Positions 55,131 to 64,000 of a stretch of 64,000 nt of DNA are shown in pieces. This DNA comes from Dipteris shenzhenensis. Lineage: Eukaryota; Polypodiophyta; Polypodiopsida; Gleicheniales. Under the pieces are notes generated by a model that made no database searches, was not told the origin of the DNA, and saw nothing but the letters and a program-made list of their open reading frames with translations. How positions within the stretch are numbered: position 1 is the stretch's first letter; each line of letters opens with the position of its first letter. The translations under genes and the position numbers were made by a program. Location: assembly GCA_047967505.1 (NCBI GenBank), contig CM106540.1; one strand, given 5' to 3'.

Positions 55131-55485
55131 TGTGAAGATAGTGGGAGAGAGGGAAGGAGTCTCACTTACGGCTTTCTCACATGAACAATTGGGGGAATAC
55201 ACACAAAGGTGGAGGCTGAAAACAGTTTTCCTCTTCTTAGTTGTGAAAGCCAAAAGAACTCTAGTACAAAAGAAAATAGAAGAACCCTATATGTGGGTCT
55301 CAAACCAAACTCAACTAACTAAGGTGGCATACTAACTGAGCCACAAACTAGAGTAGATAAGGATAGCTGTCATCCAGCTATTATTCGTGGGTGGTGTACC
55401 AATCGCATCTCCAGCTAACAGGTCGGTGACATAAATGCACAACAGTCACCCTGGCATATCGCGAGTGGAGCTTGATATCTCAACA
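55131..55485 (-). repeat. Copia C 3' LTR
   Basis: 355 bp, TGTGAAGATAGTGGG ... GATATCTCAACA. The pol frame runs about 40 bp into it. Confidence 0.95.
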
Positions 55486-58400
55486 CTCCCGCTCGAGCTC
55501 AATCCCAATTCCTGCACACCAAGCAGGTCTCTGAACTTGCGCAGCTTCTCTGCACCCAATGCTTTCGTGAATATGTCAGCTATCTGATCCTCTGTGCTGA
55601 CATAAACTAGATCAATAAGACCTAGTAAAACCTTCTCCCGCACATAGTGATAATGCACCTCAATGTGCTTTGTTCTGGCATGAAAGACTGGGTTCTTTGC
55701 CAAATGTATACTACTCATGTTGTCACAATAAATGACAACCGGCCCATCTGTAGACTGATGCATATCATAGAGTAGCTTATGCAACCAAGCTACCTCACAT
55801 GCAGCCATTGCTGCACCTCTGTACTTAGCCTCTGTGCTCGACAAGGCAACTGTAGGCTGTTTCTTGCTGCTCCAAGTGACTGCAGCACTCCCAAAAGAGA
55901 ACACATATCCACTGGTAGATCGCCTATCAGAAATACTATCAGCCCAATCAGCATCAGTGTATCCATGCAACTGTATCTAAACCCTAGCCTCATAAAATAG
56001 TCCATACTGCAATGTGGACTTCACACACCTGAGTATGCGTCTAGCTGCATCCAAATGCGGTTTCCTTGGAGCTTGCATAAACTGACTTACCAACCCAACA
56101 GTATAGCTCAAATCTGGCCTGGTAATAGTCATGTAAATCAAACTTCCTACTATGTGTCTGTACATAGTAGGGTCTTCCAGAAGCTCACCTACATCTGCGC
56201 TCAGCTTCACATTCTGCTCCAAAGGAACTGAAATAGGCTTACAGCCTGTCATCCCATATTTGGACAGCATGTCCAGTCCATACTGCCTCTGCAAGAGCTG
56301 TATCCCACTTGGTGATCTAATCACCTCAATGCCCAAGAAATAACGCAGCTCTCCCAAATCCTTCATCTCAAACTTCTGCTTCAATAGCATTTTCACATGA
56401 AGGATATCTTCATCACTATCACCTGTGATGATCAAATCATCAACATAAATGACCAGCAGCATAATCTCTTTCTCTGTTTTTCTCACATAGAGTGAGAAAT
56501 CTGCCTTGGAAATCTGAAAGCCAATAGTGACAAGATACTGTCCTATCTTGTCAGACCATGCTCTAGGTGCTTGCTTCAAGCCATACAAGGCTTTCTTCAA
56601 CCTACAAACAAACTCAGGATGAGTAGCATGAACATAACCTGCTGGCTGCTCCATAAAGACCTCTTCTTGCAAATCACCATGCAAGAAGGCATTCTTTACA
56701 TCCATCTGATGTAAAGACCATCCCTTTGATGCAGCCATAGCAATGGCTGCTCTTACGGTTGCCATCCTTGCAACCGGGCTGAAAGTTTCTTCATAATCAA
56801 TGCCATATGTCTGTGCATACCCCTTGACAACTAATCTTGCCTTGTATCTATTCACAGAACCATCTGCATTGTGCTTGATCTTATAAACCCACTTACAGCC
56901 AATTGCATTCTTGTCTTTAGGCAAAAACACCAATTCCCATGTAGCATTTGCATCCAAGGCATCCATGGCTTTCTCCCATTTTTCATTTCCCTTGCTCAAA
57001 AGAAGTGGGTTCCAGTTCCTGTATCACTTTGACCATATAGGCATAGTGAATGGCTGTAAATCCATCATATTTCAGCCTTTCCACAGGATATCTAACCCTG
57101 GTAGACCTGCGCAAAATAGGCTCACTTCTAGGTGCTCTCAAAACATCCCTGGTCTTCCTTACTCCAGGTGTAACAACAGAAGGAATACCCAACTCATCAT
57201 CAATGCTCTGTTCTGAGCCACTGGATTCACCATCCACACAAGAGTGACCTGCATTCACATCAAACATGGGCTGATCTACCTTCTCTTTTCCTTTTCGTGA
57301 TACCTGCGTACCACTCTCTGCATTGCTTTGAGGGGATTCTCCTGATCTCAATCTGCCTGTCCATGGCGAAGTATGTGAACCACTGGTAGAGGACACTCCA
57401 GGTCCACTGATATTTTGTGATTGCTGCTGTGCATTCTGTGCAGCATTACCATTTTGTGCATCTACATCAATCATCACATTTACTGGTTTATACCAGCTGC
57501 TCATCTCATCAAAAACATCTCTGCTCACTGTGAACTTACGTGTAGAAGGGTTATAGCATCTATACCCTTTCTGCTGCAGAGAATAACCAATAAAGATGCA
57601 CTTCTCAGCTTTTGGATCCAACATGGACCTCAACTCATCTGGCACATGGACATAGGCAATGCAACCAAAAATCTTCAAATGAGAAATATCTGGTTTCCTA
57701 CCAGTATACATCTCCTCTGGCATCATGCCATGTATTGCTGCAGTGGGAGTCCTGTTCATTATATAGACTGTTGTAGCAACTGCTTCAGCCCAATAATAAT
57801 CTGGTAGATCTTTTTCATTTAGCATAGCCCGAGATACCTCTCCAATGTGCCTATTTTTTCTTTCTGCAATTCCATTTTGCTGTGGGGTATGACTGCATGA
57901 ATATTGCTGCTTTATACCATGCTCCTGCAAGAACCTTGCAAACTCATTTGAGAGGTACTCTCCCCCTCCATCTGACCTTAGGCATTTTATTTGCAGGCCT
58001 GTTTCTTTTTCAACCATAGCTTTGAAAGCTTTGAAGTGCCCAAACACTTCACTTTTCTTTTTCATAAAATACACCCACAGTTTTCTGCTGAAGTCATCAA
58101 TAAATGTGACAAAATAGTGACAGCCTCCAATAGATGCAGCTTTTGTAGTCCACACATCAGAGTGGATTAATTCCAATGGCTTTTTACTCTCTTAAACATG
58201 CCTAGGAAAAGGTTTGCTTACCTGTTTCCCAAATTGACAGGCTTCACAAACCTTGTGCATTTTTGCAACCTTGAATTTAGGCAATCCTGCAACAATATTT
58301 TGGGCTTGCATTGATTTAAGTCGTTGTATATTAACATGACCAATGCGTTTGTGCCAGATATCAATATCTGCAACTACACCGGTCCCATGTGCAAACATTG

Positions 58401-59788
58401 CTGCACTCAATTCAGGCATGTCTGCATCCAACGTAAACATCCTACCCTTCTTCTTTCCTTTTGCTATCAAGCGACCATTATTTTTCATATCCTCAACAAA
58501 GCATCCATGAGGATTAAATCTGACCTGCAAGCCTTGCTCAACCATCTGACCAACAGAAACCAGGTTCTTGGTGATGTTCGGGACATGAAATACATCAGAC
58601 AAGTATTTCTTTTTCCCATCCTGCATAGACAAAGGAATTTTGCCAATCTGCACAATAGGATGTGCAGTATCATCACGAGTCTCCACAAATCTTGGTTTTT
58701 CCATTTTCCTTGCATCTTGCATCCATTCTGCATGACCTGTCATGTGGTTTGATGCACCTGAGTCAACATACCACACATCATTTCGTTCTTCTGCACTTGT
58801 CACAGAATTGGTCAAATGCTGCACCATAAATAGATGCTCATTTCTGTCATCACCCTGCCTACTAGAAGATGTATAATTGCCTTGCTGCAATTTTCCAGTC
58901 ATAATGTCATTCTGCTTTTTATAGCAGTCCTTAGCCATATGACCCATTTTGCCACAATAGTAGCATTCAACATTACTGTTTGCATTTTGGCCTCTCTGCC
59001 ATCCACCACGGCCTCTTTGGCTCCCCCTGCCTCTAGAGTTACCACGTCCTCCTGCATAGGACTGGTTTTCTTGCGTTTGCTACATATTCTGATTTCTACC
59101 ACGGCCCACAGATCGGCCTCCTCTACCTCTGCCTCGTAGACTCTGCCAGCATTTGAGTAGAAGACAGTTTCTTTTGAAGTTCCTGCTGAAGAAGATGCAC
59201 CCCCATTTCTCTGCTCTTCAGAAATTAGAAGAGCAATCAACTCCTCAAAATCTGGAAATTTTTCATGGACGGCAATGGATGTCCGGAATTTGCATAATCC
59301 TTTCCTAGACCATTCAAGGTCACAGAAACCAAATCGTCATCATCCACTGGCGACCCAATGGCAAGTGCATCCGCAATTTTCTTCACCTTCATGTGGTAGT
59401 CATTGATGCTCATGTTTTCTCTCTGCACATTGTGCAGCTCCTGCTTGAGCAGCATTTTCCTGGCTTGCGTATTTGTGCTGTACATTTTTGCCAAAGTATC
59501 CCATGCCTCCTTTGGCGTACTTGCATCCTGAATATGCACAATCATGGAGTCCGAAATACTGATAGATAGCCAGTACATAACTTTCCTGGCTCTCTCATGC
59601 CATCCTTTGAATGCCTACATTTCCTGTTGACTGGGAACATTAGGAAGAACAGGTTCTTCTTCATTTCCTATAATGAACTCCCAATAGCCTTTTCCCATCA
59701 AGAAATTCGTCATTCTAAACTTCCATGCTTGGAAGTTGTTCTTGTCAAGCTTTTCAATGAAAATATGTGAAAGAGAATCAGATGCCAT
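55446..59788 (-). pseudogene. Copia C gag-pol (nearly complete, several breaks)
   Basis: Minus-strand ATG at 59788 (MASDSLSHIFIEKLDKNNFQ). Gag (UBN2 type) leads to a zinc knuckle CYYCGKMGHMAKDC near 58945, protease VWYVDSGASNHMTGH (58775), pre-integrase WHKRIGHVN (58350), integrase with the D,D,E residues in HSDVW, CLRSDGGGEY and GIAERKNRH (58176-57850), an acidic linker, RT with HQMDVKNAFLHG (56700) and YVDDLIITG (56440), and RNase H with YCDNMSSIHLAKNP (55740) and ADIFTKALG. Breaks: TAG at 59615 (gag, after QQEM), TAA just before 58176, TAG near 55977 (before IQLHGYTDAD), a frameshift plus short deletion near 56990, and gag frame changes near 59290 and 59100. All three stops are CAG/CAA to TAG/TAA. 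Confidence 0.92.
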
Positions 59789-60301
59789 TACAGAACACTG
59801 CAAAAAACACAGCTTTTGCCTCACACGGGCAGAACTGCAAAATTGACGAAAGTGGTATTTCACCACACAGTCACTTCCTAGTGACGATTTTGCATCAACA
59901 GGCAATAAGCATGAATCTGCAACTCCCAATATCTCTGCACAAAGGCATACGATGCAATTTCTGCGGCAACTTTTCACCGACCCGCAGAATAGTGGTCGCA
60001 CAGCAAAAATAGGGCCTTTTTTTGAGTGCCTGCGGAGAACTTCCATCTCCAAAACGGGCCCCGAAAAGACCTCGAATCAGAAAAATAACGTCACTCAGGG
60101 CTTTGCTCTATCCCGCAGCATATACTGCGCTCTCGCCACACCGCGAAGGGCGTCTCAATCTGAGACAGTGCACTCTTGCACTTCTGGCTGTGCTACCTGC
60201 AGAGATTTGCTCCCAAACTCGAAATAGGAAAGCAACACTGGTCCTCTTACCAGGACACCACGAACTTGGCTTGCTTTCTTGAGCTCCTTACCACGAACAA
60301 G

Positions 60302-60313
60302 GCTCTGATACCA
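60302..60313 (-). other. Copia C primer binding site
   Basis: The minus strand reads TGGTATCAGAGC immediately inside the 5' LTR. It is the initiator-Met tRNA primer site. Confidence 0.93.
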
Positions 60314-60668
60314 TGTGAAGATAGTGGGAGAGAGGGAAGGAGTCTCACTTGCGGCTTTCTCACATGAACAATTGGGGGAATACACACAAAGGTGGAGGCT
60401 GAAAACAGTTTTCCTCTTCTTAGTTGTGAAAGCCAAAAGAACTCTAGTACAAAAGAAAATAGAAGAACCCTATATGTGGGTCTCAAACCAAACTCAACTA
60501 ACTAAGGTGGCATACTAACTGAGCCACAAACTAGAGTAGATAAGGATAGCTGTCATCCAGCTATTATTCGTGGGCGGTGTACCAACCGCATCTCCAACTA
60601 ACAAGTCGGTGACATAAATGCACAACAGTCACCTTGGCATATCGCGAGTGGAGCTCGATATCTCAACA
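60314..60668 (-). repeat. Copia C 5' LTR
   Basis: 355 bp, TGTGAAGATAGTGGG ... GATATCTCAACA, 98% identical to 55131-55485. Confidence 0.95.
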
Positions 60669-60673
60669 ATCCT
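60669..60673. repeat. Copia C target-site duplication, right copy (ATCCT)
   Basis: Identical to 55126-55130. It lies within the coding frame of the DUF7869-type gene. Confidence 0.95.
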
Positions 60674-61838
60674 CCATTGTCAAAACATCCATTCCCTTCA
60701 ACTCACCAGAGATAACACTGAAGATTTGATCTATGTCTTCATGTGTATGGCCGACAAGAAGAAAGACAACTTCCACTTTTTCAAATATTTTCAAACCAAC
60801 CAGCATAGAGCATAAAGCAAATATATATTTATTCTTGTTCTCTCTCCAACAATTATCAGCTTGTATTCGCAATGTATTAGGCAAACATCTGTGAGCATCT
60901 CTAACCTTTCTTATTGCTTTCATGATTGATGTAACAACCTGGTTACTATCATGGTCATGCAAACTATCAATCCATACATCACAAAAGATTCGGTATCCAT
61001 GTACTAATAGTCCACACAAGTGTGTTTTTAGTCCACGTTTGCCCTCCAATGCCAGTGGGATATGTCTATATCATGGCAAAGTGGTTGTATTTTGGTCCAT
61101 GCCATCAATGGTGATGCACATGGACTTATCGACATGTGAAATAGCTTCCTCTCTCCAAGAAGCATACAACTTTCGAGCATCCTGCACATGACCTAAATGG
61201 ATTGATCACCATTTAATATATCTTCCTCGCTGCTGCTCACATTTACTATGTTCAATGGCATTTTTTAATTCATCACGTCTTACATTTTGACATCCTTTGC
61301 TTTGATGGTGTCTTGACATGGCAAAAATCTCTACGCCAAATTTTGTATAAGGTTGATCGTGAAATCATGCCCTCATCTCTATCTTGTAAAGTTTTATCGA
61401 CAGTTTCTAGGATGACCTTCTTTGTCATTCCCAAAGGAAGATGTTGTTGGCATTCGACACGTCCATCTAGCATTGTTTGTTGAAGATGAGGCTGCGGTAA
61501 TGTTGCAAGTGAAAATAAGTTTTCTTGATATCTTGAAAGTATGTCTTTGGAACAATTTCGTCTTGGTCCCAGAGTGTTCTGTGTGCTTGCATATCAAATA
61601 TGTCACATTGTAAGATATCTCCCAATGTTTCAAAGTCTCCATGTGGATATTTTAAATGAACTTCAGGATTTACAACGTTGGTGACTATCACTACACATCT
61701 TCTCTCACCACAACGTTGGAAATGACACACATTCATAGGATCAAGACTATGAATTCGTCCAAAAGCCACCACTTCATTCTTCTTATATAACACCACATCC
61801 ATACCCTCTGTTAGGGTGAATACCTGTTTTATGTACAA
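60669..61838 (-). pseudogene. DUF7869-type gene, 5' half (interrupted by copia C)
   Basis: From 61838: MYIKQVFTLTEGMDVVLYKK through FETLGDILQCDIF, a block resembling the DUF8039-like module of plant element proteins (tentative). Then IWRRDFCHVKTPSKQRMSKC (61340-61280), ITIDGMDQNTTTLP (61115-61080), LPNTLRIQADNCWRENKNKY (60880-60820) and VVFLLVGHTHEDIDQIFSVI (60770-60710), the hallmark DNCxRENKN and GHTHEDIDQxFS motifs of DUF7869 proteins. Frame changes near 61470 and 61273 and stops near 61210 and 61080 show decay. A possible splice acceptor at about 61826 (AAAACAG|GTATTC) suggests that the true 5' end lay upstream, beyond the foldback satellite. Copia C splits it at 60669. Confidence 0.75.
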
Positions 61839-61954
61839 AAGTAGATTAGCAACTCAAAATGAACATAATAAATAATCATTGAGCTTATTATTACTTAATA
61901 ACTTCTATATCAAAACTAGCAGAGAAGGCATTAAACCTAAACCCTACATCCTAA

Positions 61955-62155
61955 ACTTTAAATAATTAATACCAAAACATCTTAACCACCGTAAATCCTA
62001 AACTTTAAACATTTAATTCCTAAACCCTAAATCCTAAACTCCTAAACAATAAATCCTAAACCTTAAACCCTAAACTCTAAATCCTAAACCCTAAATCTTA
62101 AATCCTAAACCCTAAATCTTAAATCTTAAACCCTAAACCTTAACCCTAAAATACA
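61955..62155 (-). repeat. Telomere-like repeats, CCCTAAA orientation
   Basis: Degenerate AAACCCTAAA/AATCCTAAA words in head-to-tail order, about 200 bp. It is interstitial, not a chromosome end, because coding and element sequence flank it. Confidence 0.85.
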
Positions 62156-62164
62156 ACCAAAATT

Positions 62165-63255
62165 TAATGAATTTTTTTAATTTGTGCAATAGGTTGGATA
62201 TATCCCCCAACCTGTTGCTTGAGCAACAGGTTGGATATATCAAGCAACAGGTTGGGGGATATATCCAACCTGTTGCACAAATCAAGAATTTTTCTTATTT
62301 GTGCAACAATTTGATATACAATTGGGGAATATATCCAACCTACAACTAAAAACTTTTCTTGATTTGTGTAAGGTTGGACATACCCCCAACCTATTGCTCG
62401 AGCAACAGGTTGGGAGGTATATCCAATGTGTTGCACAAATCAAGAATTTTCTTGATTTGTGCAACACGTTGGGGGTACCCCCCAACCTGTTGCTTGAGCA
62501 ACAGGTTGGAGGCCTATTGTTGGATATATCCTCCAACCTGTTGCTTGAGCAACAGGTTGGGGGGGATATCCAATCTGTTGCACAAATCAAGAAAATTATC
62601 AATTTGTGCAATAGGTTGGATATACCCCCCAACTTGTTACTCAAGCAACAGGTTGGGGGGTATATCCAACCTATTGCACAAATCGAGAATTTTCTGGATT
62701 TGTGCAATAGATTGGATATCCCCCCCAACCTGTTGCTTGACCCCCCAACCTATTGCTCAAGCAACAGGTTGGATATACCCCCCAACCTGTTTCTTGAGCA
62801 ACAAGTTGGGGGGTATATCCAATCTGTTGTACAAATCAAGAAAATTCTCGATTTGTGCAACAGGTTGGATGGGGGGTATATCCAACCTGTTGCACAAATC
62901 AAGAATTTTCTTGATTTGTGCAACAGATTGGATATACCCCCCAACCTGTTGCTTTGTTGCACAAATCGAGAATTTTATTGATTTGTGCAACAGATTGGAT
63001 ATACCCCCCATCAAGCAACAGGTTGGGGGGTATATCCAATCTATTGCACAAATCAAGAAAATTCTCGATTTGTGCAACAGGTTGGATAGACCCCCCAACC
63101 TGTTGCTCAAGCAACAGGTTGGGGGGTATATCCAACCTGTTGCACAAATCAAGAAAATTCCTTGATATTTGCAATAGGTTGAGTGCACCATTAACCTATT
63201 CGGCTTGCAACAGTTTGGAGGATATATCAAACCTATTGCACAAATTGAAAAAAAT
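62165..63255. repeat. Palindromic satellite core (CAACAGGTTGG / CCAACCTGTTG)
   Basis: About ten units of 60-150 bp. Each is built from GATTTGTGCAACAGGTTGG, ATATACCCCCCAACCTGTTG, CTTGAGCAACAGGTTGGGG and their reverse complements. Both strands are open over long stretches (226 and 268 codons on +, 148-157 on -) because the words and their complements lack stops. The proteins would be repeats of NRLDIPPNLLLEQQVGGYIQ type. I regard these as artefacts, not genes. Confidence 0.9.
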
Positions 63256-63271
63256 CATAAAATTTTGATTG

Positions 63272-63530
63272 TATTTTAGGGTTAGGGTTTAGGGTTTAGT
63301 ATTTAGGGTTAAGGATTTAGGGCTTAGGATTTAAGATTTAGTGTTTAGGGTTTTGTGTTTATGATTATGTTGTTAGGGTTTAGGGTTTAGGATTTAGGGT
63401 TTAGGGTTTAGGGTTAAAAATATAGGGTTTAGGGTTTAAAATCTAGGGTTTAGGGTTTAGCATTTAGGGTTTATGATTATTGTTTTAGGGTTTAGGATTT
63501 AGGTTTTAGGTTTTAGGGTTTAGTATATAA
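63272..63530 (+). repeat. Telomere-like repeats, TTTAGGG orientation
   Basis: Degenerate TTTAGGGTTTAGGG/TTAGGATTTAGGG words, about 260 bp, the inverted partner of the tract at 61955-62155. Confidence 0.88.
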
Positions 63531-63535
63531 GATCA

Positions 63536-64000
63536 TGAGCTTAGAGAGGGCTCTACAAGCTGAGCCACTAGAAGCGTAGTTCACAGAGGGAGTCTTCATG
63601 TTTCGTTGAGACCGCCGCACTCCGAAAGTGCTGTCAGGAATGTCCGTGACCCGTGAGTCTACTAAAGTCTTCAAATACCATTGAGGTAGCTTCTTCTCTG
63701 ATAAAGGTGCCTTTGATGGAGTTGCCTTGGGAGCTAGCTCTAGAATGGCATGCTCCTCCTCCTCCTCCTTCTCGGGGTCTTCAGTCGGCTCCACCTCTTG
63801 GATGGTGACCTTGGGTGGGGGTAATGCCGGAAGTTCACGAACCTATTCTGTAGGCTGTGGCTCGGATTCCTTAAAGATCACATCCTTGTTGATAAGGATC
63901 TTCTTCTTTTCCGGGTCAAAAAGGCGATAGGCCTTGGATTCTTCACTGTATCCCACAAAGATACATCTTCGACTATGGGAATCAAGCTTTGTTCGCTCAT
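63536..64000 (-). pseudogene. Ty1-copia element E, integrase C-terminus/linker, partial
   Basis: On the minus strand from the window edge: RTKLDSHSRRCIFVGYSEES and KAYRLFDPEKKKILINKDVI (63990-63870), the classic copia block KLDxxSxxCIFLGYSxxSKAYRL. A TAG follows near 63845, then an acidic linker (EPTEDPEKEEEEEH) and VRRSQRNMKTPSVNYA (63620-63580). It differs from family A/B/C, and RT is missing. The frame degenerates where the telomere-like tract begins, so the satellite either truncated it or arose at its end. The element continues beyond 64000. Confidence 0.8.

Larger units (their letters stand above)
55131..60668 (-). mobile_element. Ty1-copia element C, complete and young
   Basis: 5538 bp with 355-bp LTRs (TG...CA) differing at 7 positions, all transitions. 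The PBS is TGGTATCAGAGC, a purine tract (GAGCGGGAG) lies at the 3' LTR, and the 5-bp TSD is ATCCT. It belongs to the same family as A and B and is inserted in frame-interrupting fashion in the DUF7869-type gene. Structure is complete, but the polyprotein carries three C-to-T nonsense changes and frameshifts, so it is probably not autonomous. Confidence 0.96.
61935..63535. repeat. Foldback satellite with telomere-like arms
   Basis: Three parts: degenerate CCCTAAA repeats (about 61955-62155), a palindromic satellite core (62165-63255) and degenerate TTTAGGG repeats (63272-63530). The junctions are also inverted copies: AAAATACAACCAAAATTTAA at 62150 mirrors the complement of TTTTGATTGTATTTT near 63263. 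The whole block is therefore one large inverted repeat of about 1.6 kb. Confidence 0.85.

Noticed and set aside
62301-63230. Long open frames (up to 268 codons) on both strands of the satellite core
   Set aside because: Explained by stop-free palindromic repeats; no start context, domain or independent coding signal.
61955-63530. True chromosome end (telomere)
   Set aside because: The repeats are degenerate, short, in two opposite orientations, and flanked by coding and element sequence on both sides.
1-64000. CRISPR arrays, operons or bacterial signals
   Set aside because: Repeat structures are foldbacks and microsatellites without equal spacers. Introns, copia, CACTA and telomere-type repeats show plant nuclear DNA.

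Overview
The window looks like a repeat-rich, gene-poor stretch of a land-plant nuclear genome. The evidence is Arabidopsis-type telomere-like repeats (TTTAGGG), Ty1-copia elements primed by initiator-Met tRNA, a plant CACTA transposon, a plant LRR receptor-like kinase, an L-type lectin fragment and spliceosomal introns. A non-seed plant with a large genome (fern, lycophyte or bryophyte) is my best guess, from the DUF7869-type gene and the decayed-element landscape; the species cannot be read from the sequence. I see no intact protein-coding gene: almost every recognisable coding region carries frameshifts, stops, truncations or insertions.

Layout. 1-510: two copies of a 244-bp tandem repeat. 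600-6241: an array of seven long foldback (hairpin) units plus a shorter eighth, spaced by (GT)n/(GTAT)n microsatellites. 6242-11040: no gene, but hairpins, purine tracts and simple repeats. 11041-14855: a decayed CACTA DNA transposon, with transposase on +, subterminal palindromes and a right terminal repeat. 14856-17672: AT-rich, gene-free. 17673-21509 (-): an LRR receptor kinase pseudogene. 21840-25920: a foldback repeat family into which a 2.9-kb LINE (-) inserted with a 13-bp target duplication. About 26040: a tRNA-like SINE candidate. 27900-28532 (-): a lectin-domain fragment.

30777-39883 (-): nested Ty1-copia elements. Element B (32478-38316, TSD TCTCT) sits inside the gag of an older, truncated relative, A. 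41010-41349: another foldback. 41532-42059 (-): a decayed histone H3-family sequence with some CENH3-like residues. 42360-44690 (+): an unrecognised gene-like region. 44990-45390: a purine minisatellite. 46375-48440 (+): a Ty3/gypsy-type gag region. 49555-51622 (+): a decayed copia of another lineage. 51899-53355 (+): an unrecognised spliced gene-like region.

54041-61838 (-): a DUF7869-type gene cut in two by a young complete copia element, C (55131-60668, TSD ATCCT, 355-bp LTRs). 61935-63535: a foldback satellite whose arms end in telomere-like repeats of opposite orientation. 63536-64000 (-): the end of a further copia pol fragment that runs off the window.

How the parts work together: there is no operon or pathway. 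The window records successive insertions, inverted duplications and decay. The order that can be read is A before B (nested), and the DUF7869 gene before C. C is young: its LTRs differ at 7 of 355 positions, all transitions.
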